From contig NC_091144.1 in NCBI RefSeq assembly GCF_041381155.1, forward strand, positions 37,450,071 through 37,514,070: DNA of 64,000 nt, given 5' to 3'. Source of the stretch: Argopecten irradians (lineage: Eukaryota > Mollusca > Bivalvia > Pectinida > Pectinidae). Below the pieces are notes generated by a model that was not told the DNA's origin, made no database searches, and saw nothing but the letters and a program-made list of their open reading frames with translations. The position numbers were made by a program, and so were the translations under genes. This document shows, in pieces, positions 1 to 10,579 of the stretch. How positions within the stretch are numbered: position 1 is the stretch's first letter; each line of letters begins with the position of its first letter.

Positions 1-3000
1 AGCACGTCACCTCGGATCATTCAGACGCTTCCACGGAAGTTGTAAGTACTAAATATATATCAATATAGAAATAGCAAACAGATTCATTAACTTTCTACAA
101 TCGTGGATGATAATGAAGAACAATAGTTTAGCCATTCCAATCATGTTGACATTGCAATGTATTTACATAATATTATAATTTATGCACATGCATTTAAAAA
201 AAAAAAAATATTCCACTCCTGTTGGTGAGGCCGGGTTAGTTTACGTTTCATGCCTTGTGTTTGAAGAATCATGCCTTCAAGTTGTGATTCCCCTGCTGTG
301 TCACTTTCAAGGGGGTGAAAGATTCTGTTAACCTTACCATTGCTGTTAGTCTTAACCCCCTCAAAATACATTTAGATTCTTCTGATTCAAAGACTGGAAT
401 ATTCCACTTTGGAATGTCCGGGCTGAATGAGTTACTATGAAGAGATCTCAATAATTGAAAAATTCTGACAGAGAACATAATACATACGAAATATAACGTG
501 ATAATTAATTAATTTCTCGTCTATCTACAGGTGTGTCCAATTTGTGCTGCTTTGCCGGGAGGAGATCCGAACTACGTTACAGATGACTTTGCAGAACATT
601 TGACCTTACAACACAGAATCCCAAGAGAATTTATATCCTTTAAATAACATTCATCAGCATTGAATCATATCGAAGGCTATTTCTGTTCCAAGCATGGACT
701 CTAGATTTGGGGTTAAAATAATTGGAACACATTATTGATTACTTACAAATAACAAGCAAATCATAATATACTGCCCGGTATTGATGTTATATAGACCTTC
801 TTCATGTGTACTTGTTGGCTTTATAGTAAAGAGATTGAATAACAGTCGAAATTGTTCCAAAGAAATAAATTAAGGAATACTTAATAATCCTTGAAATAAT
901 GTAAATTTTTTAAAAATGTAAATAATATTGTGCATGCATGCGCATGAGACACAAATTTTATTGTTTTGAGCTCAATGCTTCAAATGATGAAATTTTATCA
1001 TAATTTTAATTTTGCCCTATTATCGAAACGTGTAGTATTAAACTGGCGGTTTTTCTCTGGATATTCTATATATACTTAATCTCCATGTATGTTAGTTTCC
1101 TTAACATCTGTGCACGATGAACCTGTTGGTATCCGACATGTGCGGAGAATTCCTCACCCTGGACGAGGGGTAGGGGGAAACAGGTCTAGAAGAGCAAATA
1201 TGCACTTTTCCTCTGGAGGTACATCGCTGACGGGGCTCTCTCCGGGAGGGCGAGAAACGATGGACCCGATCGCAGAACTTTTGTCTCAGTTGTCTAGTGT
1301 GAGGAGTCGAGCTGCTGCAGCCCAAAGTGTATCTTCACAGCTTCAACAGCTAGAAATGCAGTTACAGTCAACCAGGTATGGACAGCGGTACGGTTCATTA
1401 TTGTACATTGACAAATCACAGATTTATCTCCCCTTATGGTCCAATATATTGATTGTTATACTGTGTTTTTATGAGCGAAAAGGACAAATGTATTGCTCTG
1501 AAAATGTTAAAATGTTGGCATAATTGTATATTTGCATATTACAGAATTAACTGCCCTTACGAATAGGTCTTGATGATTATGTTGATAGTTCTGTTTTTGT
1601 GGGTGTACGATATCATATTTTATAGGGAAAAGGAAGGTATTTTGTTCACAAAATATGAAAAATGATAAAATGTTGACATTACTTTTGATACCTACCTGCA
1701 AAGGCAGATAACTCTGTAATATGCAAAGACTGAAACTGAATAGTGTTATAAAGTTGTCATTGATTTTAAGATATTTCTGATCATTTACATGAAGTTTTCT
1801 TTAAAAACTATGATAACTTGTAGTAACTAAATGTTATCATTACCACTCTTCATTATGGATTTCTAGAATGGGACACATTGTTCCTAAATAAAACTCCAGA
1901 TTCCTGGGATATGATTTTGATAGAACAACTTTTGTTTGAAGTCCTGAGGTATGGTCTATAATTCATCTGATCAATTTTCAGACAACAACTGGAGCGTTTG
2001 CCAAATAGACGTACAATGGAATCGGGAAAATCCAACATTACCAATTCTTCAACTACTGGCATCAGCACAGACTCACAGAGTCAGGGGGGCAGTACTAATC
2101 AAACAGCTGTCAACACGGACTCGCCATACTTATTAGCCAGGTAATATCTCATTAGGGATAGATAATTAGCAGATAATCAGAGTACTGCCCTGGCAGCTAT
2201 CAAAACTCCAATACAAGACTTAATTCAGTTACAATGTCTCTGCCTACAAAACAAGACCATATGGAGTCATATCTTCCTCAGATTAACTGTAAAACAGATT
2301 TCCTTCATGTGCAATTTTATTTTGTAATTTTCACAGTTGAGGTTAATATGCAAAAATTTATCTCCTCAAATTACCATTTACATGTGCATTTATAAAATTG
2401 AAAGATATATATTTCATTTCAGTTTTTGAATCTACAAAAGTTAATCTTCTTTGTAGCCGCTAGTGCTTTTTCGATTAAAAAAGTTCGTCGAGTATTGTTG
2501 GTTCGAGGTGTTTGATCAATTAATAGAGTAAGAAATCTGTAATCGGGTTTCGTCAGAATTTTACGACACCATGATAAACCAAAGTATAAAGTGAAGAAAA
2601 TAAAGCGACATAAAACATGACAGCATAGAGAGGCCTCGCAATCGTCAGCCTTCAAAGGAAATTTTTTATATGAGACTTATTTATAAATACATAAGGAATA
2701 AAATATTCGATTTTTAATCGATCATTTATTGGTTAAAATAAAGGGGCCGCGGTGGCTGAGTGGTTAAGATGTCCCGACATATTACCACAAGCCCTCCACC
2801 TCTGGGATGTGGGTTCGAATCCCATGTGGGGCAGTTGCCAGGTACTGACCGCTGGCCGGTGGTTTTTCTCCGGGTACTCTGGCTTTCCTCCACCAACAAA
2901 CCTGGCACGTCCTTATATGACCCTGGCTGTTATTAGGAGGTAAAACTAAACAAACCAAATGGTTAAAATAAAACTGATGATTTACCATCAAATTTCAGCC

Positions 3001-4701
3001 AATTCCAAACACTAGTAGCCGCAGAAGAAAATTGTCTTACAGTACTAGTAAACATACGAAATGAATACCACATTTGTTTTACCTCATTAACTCATTCACC
3101 CCTGAAATTCCAAAATGGACTATTCCAAGCTTTGAACTAGAATAATCTAAATGCGTCTTAAGGAATGAATGGCTTAAATTTGCTGTAAGTCCTAAAAGGG
3201 ATGGAGGTGGGTGGTTGCATCATTTCCAACCACCAGCATTGTCTCATTATTGTTTGGGACCAAATAATTGGGACCTATATTTTGACCTTTGACTTCAATT
3301 TAAGAAAAGATTTTTTGTCTCTCTCTCTCTTTTATGCTACAAGGTATGTTGGTCCATTTAGTATGTGGGTGTTTCGTACCAAAACTGGGTCACTGACCTA
3401 AATATTACCTTTGACCTCAATAACAGAATTAAAAAACTGGTAAGGGCTCTTTCTTCATTTCTACAAGGCACCGGAACATAGGTAAACAACCTATTCGTAC
3501 TTGGCACAAAGGGGAATTGTCTTGTTATATCTCTAGATGTACTTTTCATGATTGCAATTAAGTGTTTTCATAATACACTACTACATTCATTGTACTTCCG
3601 AATTTTGGAGTTTGTCCATTTGTTATTGTAATAACCTGCATTGATGGTTCACTGAAATTTGAAGTGAAGGTGCAATTTGTCAAAATTAAGTAAGTAAACA
3701 AAAAAAGAGTATTACTCAGTAAATCAGTCATCCAGTAGGTCCTTGAGAGTATATGTTTTTGACTTCCAAAATATCAGATTTGACTCAAGGGTTTGAAGCA
3801 GATGTCTATTTGTCATATGATTTTATTTGACTCCTGAGATTTCTGAGGAATCTTATTTGACTTCTGAAACTACTAAAAGTTAATGGTCAACTGGATGCCC
3901 TGGAAATTAAATGTCCTTTCCAAGCACCATATCAACGTCCTCAATATTTTAGCACCACTATATCTGGGACCTATTAGAATGCTATTGTTCTGATTTAACT
4001 GTTGACTTTAATTTGTTTTGTGTTGTAGGTGCCTCGACTCTACTGTGACGGAGTCAGAACAGAGTATATACGAGGAGCGTGAGGATCGTGGTGCGTTTGT
4101 GCAGGAACTATTATTATCCACATTGACAGAACAGTTACACTTAGAGCAGGACTTGGATACGTTAATAGGTGGTGATAGTTCAAATGATTCAGAAAAGAGG
4201 AGTAGCAAGTTACCCACGACTACTTCAAGTGAAGGTGATCAACATCCTGGTGCAGGGGGTGCAAGTCCTGTACATCAGCAACAAAATACAAATAGCCTGG
4301 GAAGGGATCCGGGCACTGCTGCCAAGTCTTCATTAACAGAGAAAGGCAATCAGGTTTCTCCCACACAGAAACAGCACGCAGGAGGAGGAGGAGGCGGCAC
4401 TGTGGTCACGCTTTCTCGACAAAGTCAGGGGCACTCATTTCAGGGTGTTACCCTTCGACAAAATCATGGATCCACCATGTCTGGTGGGAGTCAAGTTTAT
4501 AATTCACTTCCAGGCTCAAATGCAGTTCAGGCTTTGGCTGGGGCTGGGATTGGCGCTGGAAATCTTCACCCTCTCCCTGGGCGGCCAGGGTCAGGGGGCA
4601 GAGACAGAGACGGTCGTGTGAATCCGGCCGCTGCAAAAAAGAACATGTACAAACAGTTACCGACATCTCAAGCTTCTGATCGTGAGCCCCCACCCCACTG
4701 A
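1..4701 (+). CDS. KCMF1: E3 ubiquitin-protein ligase KCMF1, 3' part (5 exons in view)
   Basis: KCMF1 is a ZZ-finger/C2H2 E3 ubiquitin ligase. Coding exons in view are 1-41, 531-632, 1116-1375, 1982-2140 and 4029-4701 (stop TGA); the N-terminal ZZ finger lies upstream of the window. The first exon ends HSDASTEV. The second encodes a Di19/C2H2-type finger ([14 protein letters not shown], then H-x4-H). The third carries GIRHVRR, HPGRG, RRANMHF and [12 protein letters not shown], and the last carries [10 protein letters not shown] and the tail EPPPH, all close to human KCMF1 as I recall it. Introns have GT-AG ends with matching phase except 633-1115, which is AT-AC. The last exon encodes 224 residues, clearly more than the matching human part, the excess being Gly/Ser/Gln-rich and low in complexity. 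Identity is seen from motifs; ligase activity is known for the family. Confidence 0.93.
362..440 (-). repeat. Dispersed repeat, 'ATGGACTGTTCC' family
   Basis: Read on the minus strand, this stretch matches the consensus CCCCTGAAAATCC-ATGGACTGTTCC-CTTTGAA-AGAAGAGTTCAAATG shared by the segments at 3095, 25693 and 31366. It lies in the first KCMF1 intron in view. The element type is unknown. Confidence 0.5.
633..1115 (+). other. U12-type AT-AC intron of KCMF1
   Basis: The intron starts ATATCCTTT (633-641), the textbook U12 AT-AC donor. It has the branch sequence TTCCTTAAC at 1097-1105 and ends TGCAC at 1115, about 11 bases after the branch A. Joining 632 to 1116 gives [13 protein letters not shown], which aligns without gaps to human PRDLDESSGVRHV. 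No GT-AG alternative gives this reading: the nearest AG (1094-1095) would add residues that do not align. It is a phase-0 intron of 483 bases. Confidence 0.92.
1531..1728. mobile_element. MITE, TTTGCATATTACAGA family, in KCMF1 intron
   Basis: The left end TTTGCATATTACAGAATTAA is mirrored by AACTCTGTAATATGCAAA at the right end. Inside each end follow a CTGCCCTT or AAGGCAG block and an AGGT or ACCT block. It is non-coding, about 200 bp. Related copies occur near 7147, 25080, 25511, 39450 and 40855. Confidence 0.75.
2743..2959 (+). mobile_element. tRNA-derived V-type SINE with target-site duplication
   Basis: The head resembles a tRNA, with a box A-like TGGCTGAGTGGTTAAG and a box B GGTTCGAATCCC. 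The conserved core GGTGGTTTTTCTCCGGGTAC follows, then a tail ending AACTAAACAAACC. A 13-bp direct repeat TGGTTAAAATAAA flanks it (2730-2742 and 2960-2972), as expected of LINE-mediated insertion. The core matches the V-SINE superfamily known from molluscs (RUDI-like). It sits in sense orientation in the 1.9-kb KCMF1 intron 2141-4028 and is the best preserved of several copies here. Confidence 0.88.
3095..3170 (+). repeat. Dispersed repeat, 'ATGGACTGTTCC' family
   Basis: The segment contains CACCCCTGAAATTCC, ATGGACTATTCC and CTTTGAACTAGAA, the same order as in the copies at 362, 25693 and 31366. It lies in the last KCMF1 intron. Confidence 0.5.
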
Positions 4702-6760
4702 GGCGATAATATATCTGGGAATTTGGGAAAGGATATAATGAAAATGGGACAGATACTTTGCTTCTTTATTCAGAATATCTTCATTTGACCCGAGAGTCGG
4801 ATGAAGTTGGATAATAATTATTACATAGTTATTGTTGAGGCTATATTTATTGCTTAAAATGGCGACAGACGTCGCTGCATTATGTACTAGTAAGTCTACT
4901 GGTTTTTATTTTAATTTTTTTTTCCAATTAAACAAAAAGCAAAGAGACATGTTTTCATTGACGCTATGGCTGTGTGCAGTTCCTATGAAATGTAAGAGAG
5001 GGATTATTATCACATGCCAAATATGTACTGGTGTGTGCCGTCACTACTTCCATGTCCGTGTTGATCGTAATGTGATATGTTTATTATATCCTTGGCTCAC
5101 TACATACCGTCATAGATGTGCACATATATAAGGACGTCAAACTTTGCATCCAAAATCATTCTTCTAGTGTTGTTCATATTCCTTTTAATATCATTTTAAT
5201 AAATAAAGCAAAGGAATTCAGGTGATGCTGATGATGATTGTTGGTGAAATAAATATTTACCATGTGGAACAGAAATTTTGAGATACCATATTCATATAAG
5301 AATACATATAAGATGTTTGGAATTTTCTTAAAGGAAAATGTACAGGTATAATATTTGAAAGTTGGCGTCAAAAAAGATTTCAGCTGATCATGATGAGAGG
5401 AAGAAGTTTCGGCGTTTGCAGGATAGCTTTAATTTATGTTATGCTTGCATCAACTGATGGAATTCATAATTTGTTAATTCATACGTAGCACCAAGTCTTA
5501 TGTTTCATAACTTAATAGAGCAATACAGATATGATGGTGATAACCAACTACCAGTAACCTTAATGTAAACCTTGCTGGAAGATGCTTAATTACATCATTT
5601 GATAATTATAAAATCTTTTGCACAAGACAACTTGTCCTTCATTGTGTTAACAAGAGATATTGATCTCTGCTTTAGCCATTGGTCCAGTTTGTGAACATTA
5701 TCAATGATACATTTTCTGTGATATTAGCCTATGCTGTTCATAATGTGTAAGTGAAATATGTTGTATGTCTATACCAATCAGATTTTACCGTAGGCGTATG
5801 AGCTATATGTTGATATTCTGTTCAGCCAATGGAGATCTGTTGTTCCTACATTTCCTTAGAACAGATATATAATGGCCTCTTGTTCTTCTACTACAAGTGT
5901 GAATCAATTAAAAAATTCTTAGTTCTATTTAACACCTCGGTATTATTAATTTATGTGTAGATGTGGATATAGCTTCAGATCAAAAGCAGATTCTAATCTT
6001 TTACTATCTGGGATGTTTTATTTCCAATTAGGGCTTTTCTAGCAAAGTATCTACCTTTACCCAGGATTTGTAGGGAAACATATCGTAAGATTTGTTAGAT
6101 AAATTACTTACAAGTGCATCTAAGGGGAAGGAAATCCAATGTGTTAACAAAGTAATAAGATTTGGTTCCTTTTATCAAAGTTCTGAGTCGGGTAGATATT
6201 TGATTGTATAGCCCTTTAGAATATAAAGTTTACATTTATATTATTAAGTATACCTGTGTACATAAAGCGCAACTAACATTTTGATAAAATTTACTTAAAA
6301 GTGAAAGGGTTTTTTTCATATTTTAATTCCACTTACAAGAACACTTAAGATGAAAACTTAGTTTACAAAGAGGTGATTTTTTTTTGGTATTTAGTCTGCT
6401 TATTTTGCTGTTAACTAGTGTAAGAGGTATATGCTATATGTAACACACAGGGTTTGAACTGATGTGTGAAGGTCTGAGAGAAATACACAGTACATGCGGT
6501 CTGAGTGATATATAGGTACATTTACTGATAATGGTGTACTTTATAATCATGATTTGTACTAGTGTTGATTTGAGGAAAAGTGCTTGTGTATAATCGTCAT
6601 CGCTGACAAATCTGTAGACCCGAGATCTACACTACCATACAGGATAAAGGTTATTTAGTGTATCGGTAGGAGAGCACTTTATAATGTTTATCTAAAATAC
6701 ATCTCTTCTGATTTATGTTTAAATTAATGTATAAATCAATAAATGTTTAAGAAAAAAAGT
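4702..6760 (+). other. KCMF1 3' UTR (inferred)
   Basis: No coding potential is visible after the TGA at 4699-4701. Candidate poly(A) signals AATAAA lie at 5198-5203 and 6738-6743, suggesting alternative 3' UTRs of about 0.5 and 2.05 kb. The true end needs transcript data. Confidence 0.5.
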
Positions 6761-6843
6761 TTCTTTGTTTTATCATTCCACGATACTAAATATTAAATTC
6801 CTAATTGTTTTATCATTTTTTTCTACGATACTAAATACTAAAC

Positions 6844-7040
6844 TTGGGCCGTTGTGGCTAAGTGATTACCAGTCCTCCAACTCTGGGCCATAAGTTTGAA
6901 TCTTATGTGAGGCAGCTTCCAGGTACCTACCACTGGTTGATGGTTTTCTCCCAAGCACTCCAGCTTTCCTCCACCTCCTAAGCCAAACATATCCCTATAT
7001 GACCTAGGCTGTTTATACAACATATAAAACCAATCAAACA
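6844..7040 (+). mobile_element. Degraded V-type SINE
   Basis: It starts GGGCCGTTGTGGCTAAGTG and retains TTTGAATCTTATGTGAGGCA, a core GGTTTTCTCCCAAGCACTCC and a tail CAATCAAACAAAAC. It parallels the intact copy at 2743 throughout but with many substitutions, so it is older. Confidence 0.7.
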
Positions 7041-7146
7041 AAACTCAATATTCTGAAGCATATTCTTCTTGATGGAAAGAATCGGGCCTAAATGACCATC
7101 ATAAAACAAAAGTTACATTCACTATAATTATAAGCTGTGTTGTGGT

Positions 7147-7305
7147 ATTCTAATTTTGCCTATTAGAGTTACCTCCCTTGGTTAGGTATTCCTATACCTT
7201 GTGACATCATAATTTCAACATGATGCGACTAAAATTCACATTGTTTTCTCTAAAATTAATGGTGATACATTGGCAAATATCTGCAAGGGTAGATAACTCT
7301 TTAAT
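7147..7305. mobile_element. Diverged MITE, TTTGCATATTACAGA family
   Basis: AGAGTTACCTCCCTTGGTTAGGTAT on the left is partly mirrored by GCAAGGGTAGATAACTCT on the right, the same end blocks as the other family members. The outer few bases are lost. Confidence 0.45.
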
Positions 7306-7519
7306 ACAGGAATATACGAATAAGCGTTGTGAAAAGCATGTTGCAGATGGAATTAATGAATACTAGATTTACGGGTATACAAATAATTTATTAGCACTTG
7401 TACATTTCATTAGTACATAAGTTACTTTTCGGGAGTATACTTTACATATGTATGTTGTCACTGCTTTCAATAGTGATATCTTCTAATACTGAAAAGAATG
7501 GGTCTTAAACATGATATAG

Positions 7520-8610
7520 CCACAGGGACCTGGCACAAATTTCTAACAAACAGTATATTGAAGCATTAAACTATCTTCCTATTGCATCTATGGTCTATAT
7601 AGATGCCAGAGCTTTGCAGACAATCTTCATAATGCGCGCTAGCGCATTATGAGATGATTGTCTGCAATGCTCTGGCATCTATATAGGCATAGATGCCATA
7701 GGAAGATAGTTTAATGCTTATATTTACATTCACAACTCATTTTAGGATCTCTGCATTAACATTGTTTAAGCTAGACCATGAAAACCGTTTATCAACGACG
7801 ATTTAATCCACAAGATGGAACAGCCATTTTGACGGCGATCAGTTGACGTCAACATCAGTGACGTCATAAAGGTCACGTTTTGGGTGTCGGTTATACCGTC
7901 ATATACTTCACTTTGCCTACATGTAAGTTAGTTTATATAGAAGTAGTGACAAGTAAATGTAAATATGTATTTATATATCATGATACTATAATATGTATAT
8001 ATAATTCTGTTTGTTAGAAAGGAGAAGGTACTTTAAGACTCGAAAATGGACCCAAAATTAATTCTCCAGTAAACATATTTTGACATATAACTGTTGAATA
8101 CATTTGCTAACACATTACATCCCGAAAATATCCCGCATGTGCCAATTATGTTCACTATGACGTCATCAACATGCAGTTTCCCGCCATTTTTCACAAAAAT
8201 CCTTGAAAAATCATACTTTTTGAGTGGTTTTCTCTGAAAATGAATGTGGCCGCCTTCGTGGAGCAGAAAGAGATTTTCACACATTGTATATCGTGTATTT
8301 ATGCATATCCATGCAAAATATAAAGTGGCTCCAAGGTGGCGGCCAAATCCATTTCAAGCCTTTTCAAACCTAAAGATGATGAAATTCTAGCAAAATTAGG
8401 CGAGAAGAGGAAAATCATCAATTTGATGACGTCATAGGTGGGGCACATTGTGTACATGGTTATACAAAGTTATATTTTGATGAATGGCAAGTATGAGAGT
8501 ATTTATTGATGTGAAATTGATGTGGATCAGATTTAATATTTTTCGGCCTGAAAAATTAAGGCCAAACACTAGTCCTATCATATCTACTCCTTTGTGCAAG
8601 GTCCCTGTGA
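7520..8610. mobile_element. Non-autonomous DNA element with CCACAGGGACC ends
   Basis: The left end CCACAGGGACCTGGCACAAA is matched in inverse by TTTGTGCAAGGTCCCTGTG at 8591-8609. The interior has no recognisable protein gene. It contains a 159-bp hairpin (7561-7719) and several TGACGTCA-like sites. Two other elements (18175-18410 and 27325-28406) share these ends but not the interior. No clear target duplication was found. The superfamily is undetermined. Confidence 0.6.
7561..7719. repeat. Long imperfect hairpin, about 79-base arms
   Basis: The left arm from AAGCATTAAACTATCTTCCT is mirrored by AGGAAGATAGTTTAATGCTT on the right, with only a few mismatches. The turn lies in GCGCGCTAGCGC. It lies just inside the left end of the CCACAGGG element. 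A transcript would form a stem far longer than a microRNA precursor. Confidence 0.8.
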
Positions 8611-9846
8611 TAATGGCCATGACTACAATGAAAATTAAAACATTTACACTCGGAAAAACTAAAAATCATTTGTATGTATTTTGAGTAAATACCAGTTGAT
8701 CTGGTTAAATTTCAATCACATCGCACTATGATGTATGTATGTATTATGGTAAAATCTAAAACCAAACACATGTCATTTAATTGCCATCTGTACAATATAA
8801 TTTACATGTACATTGAACATGATTAAGTCTGTTTAAAACTACATGTATATACCGGTATATAATTGTAGAGTATATCCTACAAAATACATCAACTACTGCA
8901 GATGTATGTGTAACAATGAAATCCAATTGGACCAACTTTTCACAGATTGCAACAAAGGAAAAAAAACTATAATGGCCTTAACCATAACCTTAAATTTGTT
9001 AAGTAAACAAAACCCGATCTATTAAAACATGTGCACTGAAATATGGAGTGTAACGGGGATAGAACAGCAAACAATTACATGAATGATTCTCAACTCTTGG
9101 CAAGCTGGCTTCCAGACTTCAAACAGATTGGTGAAAACTTAATTATAAACATAATGAAAATCAATTAGATAATATCCAGATCTTCGATTACGCTCTAATA
9201 CTCCACACTCCCATAGGATGTGACAGAGAGTAGGTTTACTGGAATGGCGTGGAAATCAAAATCCGATTGTATGAAAATTATTCTATTATTCAATTTTATC
9301 CATTTCATTTCAAGAAATCACATCACTACTGGTCTGATCAAATGTAGGAAATATCTTTGGGAAATATCCATCAAAGGGCACACAATTCAGGGGAGAGAAG
9401 AAAAAAATATTCTGCTACCAGGTAAAAAATTTGTAATCATTTTAAACAACAAAATATTATTCAGACAATTTTACAATTTGGCTGTATGTTTAAAGACTAT
9501 AATGTTTACAATTTATTCATTTGATTGATTGGGCTTAACATCCTTGTTCTGGTTACAACTGAACTTGGGTCACTATTTACTCCTTTCTTCTCTAATTAAT
9601 TATATACATGTATTCTTACATACCTAACAGAGTTATCCCACGGTTGTTTGAGAAAAGATACCTCTGTCTTCTACCGGGGTAGGGAAAAGACAGATCACAT
9701 GTGCTTGACAATGACGTCATGGATACGTGCGGAGATTATTGCCAAGAATGCCATTAACTGTCAACACTATAAAAATAATTCCTTATCTGATTTTTTTTCC
9801 CTTAAATATGGGAGAAAAATAATCTTACATGGATCTGTCAATCGGA

Positions 9847-9951
9847 CAGGGATATTTCAACCCTCGTGAAAGATTTTGGCCGCCAACCCTCAGCAAGCCT
9901 CGGGTTGACCAGCTGAAATCTTTCACTCAGATTGAGATATCCCTGTCCACT
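9847..9951. mobile_element. Small foldback element (105 bp)
   Basis: Inverted ends GACAGGGATATTTCA and TGAGATATCCCTGTC flank a short centre with its own inverted AAAGATTT or AAATCTTT block. The size and shape fit a MITE. No second copy was seen in the window. Confidence 0.45.
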
Positions 9952-10542
9952 ACGCAAATCCATATTAGATTCTATTAATCAATTTCACTGGTCAAATTTT
10001 CAAGATCCATAACTATATCCATCCTCAGAAACCCAGTGTCTAAACTCTACTGCTCATTAATGTGGGTAGCTGATGATGGACTATTCTGAATCTCAAGAAT
10101 ATTGACCCCACGAAAATCACAGGCTACAGTATCTTTATCTGCCAATAACATAAGAACAAACCAGACTTTAACATCTCAAATCTCATCAAAAGTCTCTGCT
10201 GGATAAATTACAACAATATCACATTAAAGTAAAATATCAGAATATCAATATACCAGTTATTTACCGATGAAAAATGTTCAGTAAAAATAATAAATTCTCT
10301 AAAATTCCCATTCACCTGTAATTAATTAATTCAATTACTTATCCCTGACCCTAACTTTAACAATTGATCAACAGAATTTTGATCAAATCTAATTTTGGAG
10401 AAGTATTTTACTGCTAGCCAAAGAATGTAGACCACAATGCTACAGTAAATTCTTTTCTGACTGTATTCCATTTGCTTTTTGTCTTGGCAGTGTTAAATAT
10501 TCATTCCAAATACATTGTTATATGCAGTAATGATTTTGATAA

Positions 10543-10548
10543 TTTATT
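10543..10548 (-). promoter_or_regulatory. Candidate poly(A) signal of the FEM1-like gene
   Basis: AATAAA on the minus strand, about 32 bases after the stop codon. If used, the 3' UTR would be unusually short. A more distal signal may exist. Confidence 0.35.
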
Positions 10549-10579
10549 ATGTATATGCTTCTTATAACCTCATAACATA

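Larger units (their letters stand above)
8611..10579. other. Intergenic, no gene seen
   Basis: Only short ORFs without recognisable similarity. One small foldback lies at 9847-9951: GACAGGGATATTTCAACCC, then CGTGAAAGATTTT, is mirrored by CTGAAATCTTTCAC and GAGATATCCCTGTCC. An AATAAA on the minus strand (10543-10548) lies about 32 bases past the FEM1-like stop codon. Confidence 0.6.

Noticed and set aside
531-653. Reading KCMF1 exon 2 straight on to the stop TAA at about 643
   Set aside because: The frame would end the protein at PREFISFK, whereas an AT-AC splice at 633 continues exactly into the conserved next exon.
2743-2840. Possible tRNA gene
   Set aside because: The tRNA-like head continues directly into a SINE core and tail with target duplications, and the cloverleaf is not well formed.
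8033-8284. 83-codon minus-strand ORF inside the CCACAGGG element
   Set aside because: No transposase-like motif; the element interior otherwise lacks coding features.
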